Of a stretch of 64,000 nt of DNA, positions 46,862 through 56,117 are shown one piece after another. Numbering within the stretch: the first letter of the stretch is position 1; each line of letters begins with the position of its first letter. A program made the translations under genes and the position numbers. The stretch is from NCBI RefSeq assembly GCF_022965755.1, contig NZ_CP095187.1, positions 2,294,001 to 2,358,000 of the forward strand, read 5' to 3'. This stretch comes from Pseudoxanthomonas sp. F37 (GTDB lineage: Bacteria > Pseudomonadota > Gammaproteobacteria > Xanthomonadales > Xanthomonadaceae). The notes beneath the pieces are model-generated. The model ran no database searches. It was given only the letters and a program-made list of their open reading frames with translations, and was not told where the DNA came from.

Positions 46862-49317
46862 TTCCTGTTCGTCGCAAGTCCCTGCTTCCCATCCTCCTCA
46901 TCCCCGCGTTCCACAGTCCGCTTGAAGCACAGGAACAACCGGCCACCCGCGCCGAAACGTTCGTTGCCGCCGACATCCGCGTGGAGGGACTTCAACGCAT
47001 CGCAATGGGCACGGTCCTGACGTATCTCCCCATCGAGCGCGGCGATCTGGTGACGTCTTCGGGGCTCGCCGAGTCTTTGCGCTCCCTGTACAAGACGGGG
47101 TTCTTCGAGGACGTCCGGCTCGATCGCCAAGGCGACATCCTGGTGGTCACGGTCACCGAGCGTCCGGCGGTCAACAAGCTCACGCTGGATGGAAACAAGG
47201 ACATCAAGACCGAGGACCTGCTCATCGGATTGAAAGACATAGGATTGTCCGAGGGCGATACGTTCAACCGGCTGAGCCTGGACCGGGTGACGCAGGAGCT
47301 GGTGCGCCAGTACAACAATCGCGGCAAGTACACCGTCGAGATCACGCCCACCGTCAGCCCGCTGGACCGAAACCGTGTCGACGTGGCCATCAAGGTAGAG
47401 GAAGGCAAGGCGGCCAAGATCAGGCACGTCAACGTGGTGGGCGCAGAGAAGTTCGAGACCGAGGACCTGCTGGAGAACTGGGAGTCCAAGGAGACCAGCT
47501 GGCTGTCCTGGTACCGTCGCGACGACCAGTATTCCAAGGAGAAGCTGTCCGGCGACATGGAGCGCCTGAACTCCTGGTACCTGGACCGCGGCTACGTGGA
47601 CTTCAACATCGACTCCACCCAGGTATCGATCAGTCCCGACAAGCGCGACATGTTCATCACCGCCGGCATCAGCGAAGGCGAGCAGTACAAGATCTCCGAC
47701 GTGAAGGTCACCGGCGACACGGTGCTGCCGAAGGAGGAGATCGAGAAGCTGGTGATCGTCAAGCCCGAGCAGACGTTCTCGCGCATCCTGCTGGAAATGA
47801 CGTCCGACTCCATCACCGCCACGCTGGGCAACATCGGCCACGCGTTCGCGCAGGTGAACCCCATCCCGACCATCGACCGCGAGAACCGCACCGTCGCCAT
47901 CAACCTGCAGGTGGTGCCGGGCCCGCGCGTCAACGTGCGCCGGATCGTCTTCAAGGGCAACACGCGCACGTCCGACGAAGTGATGCGCCGCGAGATGCGC
48001 CAGTTCGAGGGCAGCTGGTTCTCGCAGGTCGCCGTGGACCGCTCGCGCGTGCGCCTGCGCCGCCTGGGATTCTTCGAGACTGTCGATGCAGAGACGTCAC
48101 CCGTTCCTGGCACCGACGATCAGGTCGATGTCGTCTTCACTGTAAAGGAGACCACCTCGGGCAGCTTCATGTTCGGCCTCGGATACTCGCAGACCGACGG
48201 CCTGACCACCTCCTTCGAGCTCTCCCAGAACAACTTCACAGGAAGCGGCAATCGGATTGCGGTTTCGGCCAAGCGTAACAGCTACCAGAACGCCTATTCG
48301 TTCTCCTACACCAATCCGTACTTCACGGACGAGGGGCTGGCGCTGGGCTACCAGGCCACCTGGAGCGAGATCGACTACTCCGATTACAACGCCGCTCAGT
48401 ACAACACCACCAATACAGCGTTCCAGAGCGTGTTCGGCCTTCCCATCAGCGAGAACGACTCCGTTTCGATGTCGCTCGGCATAGACAGCAAGCAGGTCAC
48501 GGTCTATGAGAGCTACACGCCGCAAGCCATCATCGACTACATCGACGCGGTGGGTCAGCGCACCTTCCATGCGTGGCGCTCCGAACTCGGTTGGGCGCGC
48601 GATACGCGCAATGACTACTTCATGCCGACCAGCGGCATGTATCAGCGCGTGTCAGCCGACATCGCCCTGCCCGGTTCCACGGTCGAGTACTTCAAGATCA
48701 ACTACGACCTGTCCAAGTACTGGCCGCTTGCACCATGGCTGGTCATGCTCACGCGCGCAGAGCTGGGCTACGGCGACAGCTACGGCGCTGACATCAAGCG
48801 CTACATCTGCCGCGCCAACGGCTCCGACCCCCAGGTATCCGGCCAGACCATCTCGGACGGTTCTTCCGGCCCAGGGGGTGTCTGTGGGGCCGACGCCACC
48901 CTGGAGCGCACCCTGGTCGCCAGCGGCCTGCCATTCTTCGAGAACTTCTATGCCGGCGGCACCCGCTCGATCCGGGGTTTCGAGGACAACAGCCTTGGCC
49001 CCCGATCGGAAGTGTCCAGTTCCTACCCGGATGGTCAGCCACTTGGCGGGTCGTTCAAGACCATCGGATCTGTCGAACTGCTGTTCCCCAAATTGTTCGA
49101 CAGCAATGCCGCACGAGTCTCGGCCTTCCTGGATATAGGCAACGTGTTCGACGGCTACAAGTCGTTCGACTCCAAGGAACTCAGGGCATCGACGGGCATA
49201 GCGTTGCTGTGGCGCGCGCCCGTGGGCCCCATCTCCATCAGCTATTCCTTTCCTGTTCGCAAGGAAGAGGGCGACAAGCTTGAACGCCTGCAGTTCTCCT
49301 TCGGCGGGGGCTTCTGA
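46858..49317 (+). CDS. BamA-type Omp85 protein (second paralogue)
   Basis: 819 residues from GTG 46858, overlapping the upstream stop. A short signal sequence (SLLPILLIPAFHSPLEAQ) is followed by five POTRA-like units (about 30-405) and a 16-strand barrel (about 420-819) with the loop-6 motif IRGFEDN near residue 705 and a C-terminal FSFGGGF. Length and domain order match BamA rather than TamA or FhaC. BamA is essential and normally encoded near lpxD elsewhere, so this is likely an extra copy, perhaps dedicated to a partner from this locus. Codon choice changes near residues 195 and 400 (see findings). Confidence 0.87.
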   Translation: MIPVRRKSLLPILLIPAFHSPLEAQEQPATRAETFVAADIRVEGLQRIAMGTVLTYLPIERGDLVTSSGLAESLRSLYKTGFFEDVRLDRQGDILVVTVTERPAVNKLTLDGNKDIKTEDLLIGLKDIGLSEGDTFNRLSLDRVTQELVRQYNNRGKYTVEITPTVSPLDRNRVDVAIKVEEGKAAKIRHVNVVGAEKFETEDLLENWESKETSWLSWYRRDDQYSKEKLSGDMERLNSWYLDRGYVDFNIDSTQVSISPDKRDMFITAGISEGEQYKISDVKVTGDTVLPKEEIEKLVIVKPEQTFSRILLEMTSDSITATLGNIGHAFAQVNPIPTIDRENRTVAINLQVVPGPRVNVRRIVFKGNTRTSDEVMRREMRQFEGSWFSQVAVDRSRVRLRRLGFFETVDAETSPVPGTDDQVDVVFTVKETTSGSFMFGLGYSQTDGLTTSFELSQNNFTGSGNRIAVSAKRNSYQNAYSFSYTNPYFTDEGLALGYQATWSEIDYSDYNAAQYNTTNTAFQSVFGLPISENDSVSMSLGIDSKQVTVYESYTPQAIIDYIDAVGQRTFHAWRSELGWARDTRNDYFMPTSGMYQRVSADIALPGSTVEYFKINYDLSKYWPLAPWLVMLTRAELGYGDSYGADIKRYICRANGSDPQVSGQTISDGSSGPGGVCGADATLERTLVASGLPFFENFYAGGTRSIRGFEDNSLGPRSEVSSSYPDGQPLGGSFKTIGSVELLFPKLFDSNAARVSAFLDIGNVFDGYKSFDSKELRASTGIALLWRAPVGPISISYSFPVRKEEGDKLERLQFSFGGGF

Positions 49318-49545
49318 GAACACGCTGGTCGAGCAACGCCCACACGCCCTCAATCGGCTCAGGACGCCAGGTCGCTTCGCGCCACGGTTTCCGCTGGCGT
49401 TGGCGCATGCCGTGCGAACAGGCACGCTGCATGACTTGTCGCCCATCGGTCTCACCGTTTGGCGTCCATCGAGGGCTCCGGTGCGGAGGGCGGCATAGGG
49501 GCAAAGTAAAGTGTTACTTGATTTCATCAGTCGCCGTAACCTCGC

Positions 49546-49560
49546 GTTAAATTAGGTAAA
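49546..49560 (+). promoter_or_regulatory. CpxR-like box 2 and nearby inverted repeat
   Basis: GTTAA-ATTAG-GTAAA lies 52 bases before the response-regulator start. Upstream at 49504-49519 is AAGTAA-AGTG-TTACTT, a perfect inverted repeat. This 294-base spacer is the AT-richest of the region and probably holds the promoter of the two-component genes. Confidence 0.6.
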
Positions 49561-49611
49561 TATTGCTGCCTGGAGCGCGCTTCTGAAGGCGTTTGCCCGG
49601 ATACTTTGACC

Positions 49612-50307
49612 ATGACCAAGGTGCTTCTCGTCGACGACGATGCCGATCTCGCCTCGCTTCTATCTCAGTACTTACTGAGAGAGGGCTTTGAGGCGACCAT
49701 GGCCCATGATGGCGAGGCAGGCGTGTCCGAGGCCATATCGGGCCACTATGCGCTCGTGGTTCTCGACATCATGATGCCCAAGCTCTCCGGCATCGATGCG
49801 CTGCGGTGCATCCGCGAGAAAAGCAATGTCCCTGTCCTGATGCTTACCGCCCGGGGCGACGACATCGACCGCATTGTCGGCCTGAACATGGGCGCCGACG
49901 ATTATGTCCCCAAACCATGCACGCCCGCGGAGCTGGTGGCACGTATTCGCGCCATTCTCCGCCGCACCGAACGCATCCAGATGACGACCGCAGGATCGGC
50001 ACCCAAGCCATTGCACGCCGGCGATCTGACGCTCTTCCCTGGCAGCCGGAGCGCCACCTGGCGCGGCGAGGCACTCGAGCTGACCGGCACGGAATTCAGC
50101 CTCCTGGAGGTCCTTGTCCGCAACTCCGGCCGACTGGTCAACCGGCACGACATTTCGGTGCAGGCGTTCGACCGTCCGCTGACCCGCTTCGACCGTCGCA
50201 TCGATGTGCACATCAGCAGCATTCGGCAGAAGTTGGGCGTGCGGGTCGACGGACAACCCTGGATCAAAAGTGTCCGCGGGCTGGGCTATCAGCTCCTGGA
50301 GGACTGA
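49612..50307 (+). CDS. OmpR-family response regulator (CpxR-like)
   Basis: 231 residues from ATG 49612 (an in-frame TTG two codons earlier is unlikely). Receiver domain with acidic pocket DDDAD, phosphoacceptor Asp in VLDIMMPKLSG (about residue 52), and Lys in YVPKPCTPAEL. C-terminal winged helix (about 130-231) ends VDGQPWIKSVRGLGYQLLED. The sequence is of the CpxR type. It is coupled to the kinase by TGATG. Confidence 0.9.
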   Translation: MTKVLLVDDDADLASLLSQYLLREGFEATMAHDGEAGVSEAISGHYALVVLDIMMPKLSGIDALRCIREKSNVPVLMLTARGDDIDRIVGLNMGADDYVPKPCTPAELVARIRAILRRTERIQMTTAGSAPKPLHAGDLTLFPGSRSATWRGEALELTGTEFSLLEVLVRNSGRLVNRHDISVQAFDRPLTRFDRRIDVHISSIRQKLGVRVDGQPWIKSVRGLGYQLLED

Positions 50308-51362
50308 TGTTCGAACGGATACCGAGCCGCCTGTTCTGGAAGCTCCTTCTTGCGCTGCTGATAAGCGGGGCGCTTTCGATCGTCGGGGCTTACATCATTC
50401 TCCGGCTCAGTGGGCACACGCCCCCGCCCGCAAACGAGCACCTGCGCATCGGCATCGTCCCGCTTCTTCCATTTGCACCCTTGCTGTCGATCACCCTGGC
50501 TGTCGTCGTGACCAGCGCCGGATTGGCCTGGTATCTGTCGCGCCCTCTCGAACGCCTGAAATGGGCGCTGCGCCGTGCTGCGGAAGGGCGGCTGGACACC
50601 CGCGTCCACGCGCTCATGAGTGGTCGTCGCGACGAAATCGTCGACTTGGCCGAGGACTTCGACCGCATGGCGACGCGACTTCAACAACTTCAGGAGTCGC
50701 GTCGCATCCTGCTGCATGACATTTCTCACGAATTGCGATCCCCGCTCAGCAGGATTCAGGCCGCCATCGGCGTGCTAGAGCAAGACCCATCCCAGACAGG
50801 AATCATGATCGATCGCATCACCAGGGAGAGCGAGCGCCTCGATACGTTGATCGAAGAGCTACTCACCTTGCACCGGATCGAGGATCTGACAGCCAACATG
50901 GTCCGCGAGTCGGTTGACGTGATCGAGGTGCTGCATGCGGTGGCTGCAGACGCAGCCTTCGAGGCCCGCGCATCGGCTCGCACGGTGTCCATCGATGCTC
51001 CGGGCCGCTTCGTCATGCCCGCCAACGCGGACCTGATCTACCGCGCTTTCGAGAATGCTGTTCGAAATGCGGTGAAGTTCAGCCCACCACAGGGAGACGT
51101 CGAAATTGTCGCCGTGGTGGCGCCCGACGGAACGTGGCTCGACGTCTGCATCCTGGACCGCGGCCCGGGCGTGAGCGAAGAGATGCTCGAAACCATTTTC
51201 CATCCCTTCACCCGCGCCGGCGGTAGCGAGTCCGTCGCCGGGTCGGGACTGGGGTTGGCCATCACGCGTCGCGCCGTGGAAATGCATGGAGGCCAGGTGT
51301 CGGCGGCGCGCCGTCTGGGAGGCGGTCTTAGTGTCCGCTTCTCGATCCCCCTGTCCAGCTGA
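50307..51362 (+). CDS. Sensor histidine kinase (CpxA-like, short periplasmic loop)
   Basis: 351 residues from ATG 50307. Two transmembrane helices (about 11-33 and 50-76) with only about 16 residues between them, then HAMP (about 75-130), HisKA (phospho-His in LHDISHELRSPLSR) and HATPase (ENAVRNAVKFS, LDRGPGVSEEM, GSGLGLAITRRAV). CpxA has a large periplasmic domain; this one has almost none, so it likely senses the membrane itself or a membrane protein partner. It would phosphorylate the regulator encoded upstream. Confidence 0.9.
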   Translation: MFERIPSRLFWKLLLALLISGALSIVGAYIILRLSGHTPPPANEHLRIGIVPLLPFAPLLSITLAVVVTSAGLAWYLSRPLERLKWALRRAAEGRLDTRVHALMSGRRDEIVDLAEDFDRMATRLQQLQESRRILLHDISHELRSPLSRIQAAIGVLEQDPSQTGIMIDRITRESERLDTLIEELLTLHRIEDLTANMVRESVDVIEVLHAVAADAAFEARASARTVSIDAPGRFVMPANADLIYRAFENAVRNAVKFSPPQGDVEIVAVVAPDGTWLDVCILDRGPGVSEEMLETIFHPFTRAGGSESVAGSGLGLAITRRAVEMHGGQVSAARRLGGGLSVRFSIPLSS

Positions 51363-51396
51363 ATGCGGAGGGAGACTTCGAACGGGTGGGTGGCGC

Positions 51397-51888
51397 TCAG
51401 TCCATTGTTCCCGGTTGAGGCTCCACGCCCATGGATACCAGGCACCGCCCGAGCAACGAGATGAGCTTGTCCTGCTCCTGGTCGCTCAGCCCCGATGTGG
51501 CGCCCTCCACAACGCTTTGGGCGATCGCACTACCCCGCGCCACAAGGTCCAATCCCTTTTCGGAGACTTCCGTCGTGAGAACCCGCCCCAAGTAAGGATG
51601 CGGCTTCCTCTCAACCAAACCTTCGCGCTCCAGCCGCACGAGGATCTGGTGCATGGTCTGAGGTGATACAGCCGCCATGCGGGCCAGGTCCGCGTTCGAC
51701 GCCCCAGGATTGTCGGCCAGCATCAGTAGCGCGAGAGCCTGTGGGCGTGTGATCTCAATGCCTCTCTCCCGCAGTTGCTCCTCGATACCCGCCGTCAACG
51801 CCATGTGCAGGCCTTTAAGAAGCATGGCGAGCCGATGGGCCTTGGAGTTCTTCAGGGCTTTGAGCGCCTTGGGCAGATCTTTCTTCAT
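51397..51888 (-). CDS. MarR-family transcriptional regulator
   Basis: 163 residues from ATG 51888, chosen for GGAG 8 bases before it; ATG 51906 is possible. Winged helix: ALLMLADNPGASNADLARMAAVSPQTMHQILVRLEREGLVERKPHPYLGRVLTTEVSEKG (about 55-115). Divergent from the membrane-fusion gene, the MexR/MarR arrangement, and likely represses both by binding the operator in between. No cysteine pair of the MexR redox type is visible. Confidence 0.87.
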   Translation of the reverse strand: MKKDLPKALKALKNSKAHRLAMLLKGLHMALTAGIEEQLRERGIEITRPQALALLMLADNPGASNADLARMAAVSPQTMHQILVRLEREGLVERKPHPYLGRVLTTEVSEKGLDLVARGSAIAQSVVEGATSGLSDQEQDKLISLLGRCLVSMGVEPQPGTMD

Positions 51889-51917
51889 GTCTTGTTCTCC
51901 AACCATTCCGGCAACTT

Positions 51918-51957
51918 ATCAGCATGCTGATATTTTGTCAGCTTACTGATAGGATGC
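51918..51957. promoter_or_regulatory. Putative MarR operator
   Basis: ATCAGCATGCTGAT (51918-51931) is a perfect 14-base palindrome. Related half-sites (TCAG-CTTA-CTGA at 51938-51949 and GGATGCTGAT at 51952-51961) follow, overlapping the promoter region of the efflux operon and that of the regulator. Confidence 0.72.
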
Positions 51958-51966
51958 TGATTCCTC

Positions 51967-53061
51967 ATGACCAACGCACTGCGGCGCGCCCTTCCCTTTC
52001 TCTGTGCTCTGGCACTGACGGCGTGTCACGACACGGAGACCTCCGCACCCAGTGCCAGTCTGACGGTGACGATGGCCACGCCTCAGGAGCGAACCGTCGT
52101 CCGTGACGTCGCCGCCTCTGGCGCCGTGGCAGCATGGGAGGAAGTCGCCGTAGGGGTGGAGTTGTCCGGCCTGCGCGTGGCTTATGTCGAGGTTGAAGTC
52201 GGCAGTACCGTCAACAAGGGAGACGTGCTGTTGCGGGTCGACTCACGCACCATGGACTCGCAGTTGGCCCAGGCCCAGGCTTCGCTGGCCGAGGCCAGGA
52301 CCAATCTGGATACGGCGCAGCGCAAAGCACGGCGCATGCGCCAGCTGGCCGACGAGAAGATGGTGTCGCTGCAGGACGCAGAGGAGGCCGAGGCCTCCCG
52401 CAACAACGCCAACGCCCGCGTCAATACCGCCCTGGCCAGCCTCGATGCCGCCCAGGTCCAGCGAGACTTCACGGTGGTTCGTGCGCCTGTTGACGGCGTG
52501 GTATCGGCCCGAAGCGTGCAACCAGGCCAGGTGGTCTCCGCCGGCACGGAACTCATCCGCCTCATCCGCGATGGCCGCCTGGAATGGCGCGCCGAACTCC
52601 CCCAGGCCGATCTGCTGCGCGTCACCCCCGGCGCGCGCGTTCGGGTCCAGTCCCCGACCGGCGACGTCGAAGGCACGATCCGCCGGGTGTCGCCGTCACT
52701 GACCCCCGAGACACGGACGGGCACAATCTTTGCTGATCTCCCAGAACCAGGCCCGTTGCGCGCGGGCGTGTTTGCGCAGGGGCGCATCGCCTTGGCGCAA
52801 TCCAAGGCCCTTCTGGTCCCCGATGAGGCGGTCGTGCGTCGTGACGGGCGCACCTATGTATTTACGGTCGACCAGGACAACCGGTGCCGCCAGCGCAACA
52901 TCGAGGTGGGCGGTAGTTTTGGATCCGATGTCGAAGTCCTCAAGGGGCTCGATGCCGGCGAACGGGTGGTGGCTCAAGGCGCGGGCTTCCTCGGCGATGG
53001 CGATCTGGTGCGGGTGGTGGCGCAGGCCGGACAGGCGCCGGCTGCCGAGGCTGGCGAATGA
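51967..53061 (+). CDS. RND efflux membrane-fusion lipoprotein
   Basis: 364 residues. Lipoprotein signal with lipobox LTAC (Cys about residue 20). Barrel-sandwich/lipoyl half (GAVAAWEEVAVGVELSGLRVA), helical hairpin (about 90-155, QLAQAQASLAEARTNLDTAQRKA), and C-terminal beta-barrel (about 215-285). It links the inner-membrane pump to an outer-membrane factor. Ends ATGA on the RND start. Confidence 0.9.
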   Translation: MTNALRRALPFLCALALTACHDTETSAPSASLTVTMATPQERTVVRDVAASGAVAAWEEVAVGVELSGLRVAYVEVEVGSTVNKGDVLLRVDSRTMDSQLAQAQASLAEARTNLDTAQRKARRMRQLADEKMVSLQDAEEAEASRNNANARVNTALASLDAAQVQRDFTVVRAPVDGVVSARSVQPGQVVSAGTELIRLIRDGRLEWRAELPQADLLRVTPGARVRVQSPTGDVEGTIRRVSPSLTPETRTGTIFADLPEPGPLRAGVFAQGRIALAQSKALLVPDEAVVRRDGRTYVFTVDQDNRCRQRNIEVGGSFGSDVEVLKGLDAGERVVAQGAGFLGDGDLVRVVAQAGQAPAAEAGE

Positions 53062-56000
53062 ACATTTCCGCGTGGTCCATCCGCAAGCCATTGCCGGCCG
53101 TCCTGGCCTTCATCCTGCTGACCGCCGCGGGACTGTATGCATTTCGCCAGCTCGCGATCTCCAAATTCCCCGACCTGACCGTTCCCACGGTCACCGTGAC
53201 GGTCAATCTGCCGGGCGCCACCCCGAGCACGCTCGAAACCCAGGTCACCCGCAAGATCGAAGATGCCGTTGCCAGCATTGCGGATATCGATGATCTGACG
53301 TCCACCATCAATGAGGGCGTATCCACCACCGTGGTCGCATTCGATCTGGGGAAGAATGGCAACATCGCCAAGGACGAGGTGCGCGATGCGGTGGACCGGA
53401 TTCGCGTCGACCTCCCCAGCGAAATCGAAGCGCCGATCGTCTCGCTGGTCAATGTGGCCGGCGACGACATGATCACCTACGCCGTGACAGCGGATGGATG
53501 GAACGATGAAGAGCTCAGCTGGTTCATCGACAACGCGATCAACAAGCGTCTGTTCGGCATCGCCGGCGTCGGCGCGGTCAAGCGCGTGGGCGGCGTGGAT
53601 CGCGAGGTCCGCGTGGATCTTCGCCCCGAGGCCTTGCAGGGGTTCGGCGTCAGTCCCGCACAACTGTCCCAGCAACTGGCGAAAATACAGCAGGAACAGC
53701 CCGGCGGCCGCACCACCGTGGGCGGCAATGAGCAAGCAGTACGCACCCTGGCCACGGTCGATGATGCTTCGGACCTGACCGACTATCCGATCTTCGTGCC
53801 CGATGGCCGCAAAGTCCGCCTGTCGACCTTGGCCAGCGTCCATGACGGCCACGCAGAAGTCACGCAGCTGACCACCCTCGACGGCACGCCCGTGATCGGC
53901 TTCTCCGTCCAGCGCACCCTGGGCTCGAGCGAAGTCGATGTGGGCGACGCGGTGCGCGAAAGCATCGACGCCCTCCAGAAAGAGATGCCGCGCTTGCGCT
54001 TCGTGGAGGTTGCCTCCACCACGCCCGAGGCCGAAGCCTCCTACGAGTCCTCCATGCACATGCTGTACGAGGGTGCGCTCCTCGCCGTCGTGGTCGTGTT
54101 CTGGTTTCTTCGTGACTGGCGCGCGACGTTCATCTCCGCCGTCGCCCTGCCCTTGTCCATTATCCCGACGTTTGCCGTGATGTACTGGTTCGGGTTCAGC
54201 CTCAACATGATCACGCTCCTGGCGCTGGCCGTGGTCGTGGGCATCCTGGTGGATGACGCGATCGTCGAGGTGGAGAACATCGATCGCCACCTCGGGATGG
54301 GAAAAACCCCATTGGAAGCGTCACTGGAAGCAGCGGACGAAATCGGTACGGCGGTCATCGCCACGTCGTGCACGCTGGCCGCCGTCTTCATCCCTGTGGC
54401 GTTCATGCCAGGGATCCCCGGAAAGTTCTTCAAGGAATTTGGCTGGACCGCGGCGGCCGCGGTGCTCTTCTCCCTGCTGGTTGCCCGCCTCGTCACTCCC
54501 ATGATGGCCGCCTACATGCTCAAGCCCATGCCTGAGCACAAGGGCGACTCCAGGCTCATGACCTGGTATCTGGGATGGGCCGACCGCGCCCTGCGCCATC
54601 GCGGGCGCACGCTCTGGCTGGCTTTCTGGCTGTTCGTGGCCTCCATGGCCATCATCCCCTTGATCAAGATGACCTTCATCCCGGGTAGCGACGGCGTCCA
54701 AAGCTCGCTGATGGTGGAGCTGCCGCCGGGAAGCTCCCTGCAGTCCACTCAGAAGACGGCGGAAACCGCACGCGCACTGATCGCCGACATCCCGGAAATC
54801 GAACACATTTTCATCACCTCTGGCGCAGGCGGCAGCAGCGGTGGCCCCGGCGGCGCATCTGTGGCGGAGGTTCGCAAGGCGACATTGACCCTCCGCTGGA
54901 AGGACGACCGTGACCGCTCTCAGGCCGAACTGGAAGCCCAGGTACGGGACCGTCTCTCGGACCTCCCGGGCGTTCGCCTGAGCTTTCAAGGAGGCGAACC
55001 GGGACGGGCGACCTCCCTGGTGCTGGCAGGCGACGACCCCGTCAGGCTCGCAGAAGTCTCACGCGACGTGGAGCGCGAGATCCGCCAGTTGCCGGGCCTG
55101 GGCACCGTCAGTTCCTCAGCTGCACTGGTGCGTCCGGAACTGATTGTGCGGCCCGATGCGGCGAAAGCGTCCGATCTCGGCGTATCGACAGCCGAAATCG
55201 CCGCGGTGACGCGCGTGGCCACGCGCGGCGACTACGAGCAGTACCTGGCCAAGCTCAATCTGCCGGAGCGCCAGGTTCCCATCCGTGTCCAACTGCAGGA
55301 GTCCGCCCTGTCCGACCCCAGCCTGCTGGGCCAGTTGCGCGTCGCTACCGCGGCGGGCGCAAGCGTGCCGCTGTCCGCCATTGCGGATGTCACCACCGAA
55401 AGTGGTCCCTCGCAGATCGCGCGCTTCGACCGCCAACGCAACGTGACCATCACCGTGGACCTCAACGGGCAGCCGCTGGGTGACGTCGACAAGCAGATCA
55501 AGGCGCTGCCCTCGTTGCAGAACCTGCCAGAGGGTGTGCAGCTGCAAGCCACGGGCGACGCGGAGATCTTCGAAGAAATGTTCTCCGGCTTCGTTGTAGC
55601 CATGATCGCAGGCATCTTCTGTGTGTATGGCGTGCTGTTGCTGCTGTTCAACCATGCCAGCCAACCCTTGACCATCCTGGTCGCCGTTCCGCTGGCTGCA
55701 GGCGGCGCGTTCGGTGCGCTTCTTCTGACGGGGACGGACATCTCACTTCCGGTACTGATCGGTTTGATCCTGCTGATCGGCATTGCGGTGAAGAACTCCA
55801 TCCTGCTGGTCGACTATGCCGTCATCGCAGAGAAGACGCTGGGCTTGTCGAGACACGAAGCCCTGATCGATGCCTGCCACAAGCGGGCGCGCCCCGTGAT
55901 CATGACGACGCTGGCCATGGGTGCGGGCATGCTTCCGATTGCGCTTGGCTTCGTGGCCGACTCGAGCTTCCGTGCACCCATGGCCATCACCGTCATTGGC

Positions 56001-56117
56001 GGCCTGCTGACATCCACTGTGCTGAGCCTGGTGGTGGTGCCGGCCGCATTCACCCTGGTCGACGACGTGGAGACCTGGTTGCTTCGCAAGATGGGCCGCA
56101 GCGGACAGGCAGCATGA
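53058..56117 (+). CDS. RND-family efflux pump
   Basis: 1019 residues. Twelve helices with two periplasmic domains. Helix 4 has VVVGILVDDAIVEVEN, with the paired aspartates of the proton relay; helix 10 has GIAVKNSILLVDYA with the lysine. Length matches HAE-type multidrug pumps rather than heavy-metal ones. Uses proton motive force to export a compound through an outer-membrane channel. No canonical OMF gene follows, so it may use the host TolC or the TolC-like protein at 45.7 kb. Confidence 0.93.
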   Translation: MNISAWSIRKPLPAVLAFILLTAAGLYAFRQLAISKFPDLTVPTVTVTVNLPGATPSTLETQVTRKIEDAVASIADIDDLTSTINEGVSTTVVAFDLGKNGNIAKDEVRDAVDRIRVDLPSEIEAPIVSLVNVAGDDMITYAVTADGWNDEELSWFIDNAINKRLFGIAGVGAVKRVGGVDREVRVDLRPEALQGFGVSPAQLSQQLAKIQQEQPGGRTTVGGNEQAVRTLATVDDASDLTDYPIFVPDGRKVRLSTLASVHDGHAEVTQLTTLDGTPVIGFSVQRTLGSSEVDVGDAVRESIDALQKEMPRLRFVEVASTTPEAEASYESSMHMLYEGALLAVVVVFWFLRDWRATFISAVALPLSIIPTFAVMYWFGFSLNMITLLALAVVVGILVDDAIVEVENIDRHLGMGKTPLEASLEAADEIGTAVIATSCTLAAVFIPVAFMPGIPGKFFKEFGWTAAAAVLFSLLVARLVTPMMAAYMLKPMPEHKGDSRLMTWYLGWADRALRHRGRTLWLAFWLFVASMAIIPLIKMTFIPGSDGVQSSLMVELPPGSSLQSTQKTAETARALIADIPEIEHIFITSGAGGSSGGPGGASVAEVRKATLTLRWKDDRDRSQAELEAQVRDRLSDLPGVRLSFQGGEPGRATSLVLAGDDPVRLAEVSRDVEREIRQLPGLGTVSSSAALVRPELIVRPDAAKASDLGVSTAEIAAVTRVATRGDYEQYLAKLNLPERQVPIRVQLQESALSDPSLLGQLRVATAAGASVPLSAIADVTTESGPSQIARFDRQRNVTITVDLNGQPLGDVDKQIKALPSLQNLPEGVQLQATGDAEIFEEMFSGFVVAMIAGIFCVYGVLLLLFNHASQPLTILVAVPLAAGGAFGALLLTGTDISLPVLIGLILLIGIAVKNSILLVDYAVIAEKTLGLSRHEALIDACHKRARPVIMTTLAMGAGMLPIALGFVADSSFRAPMAITVIGGLLTSTVLSLVVVPAAFTLVDDVETWLLRKMGRSGQAA

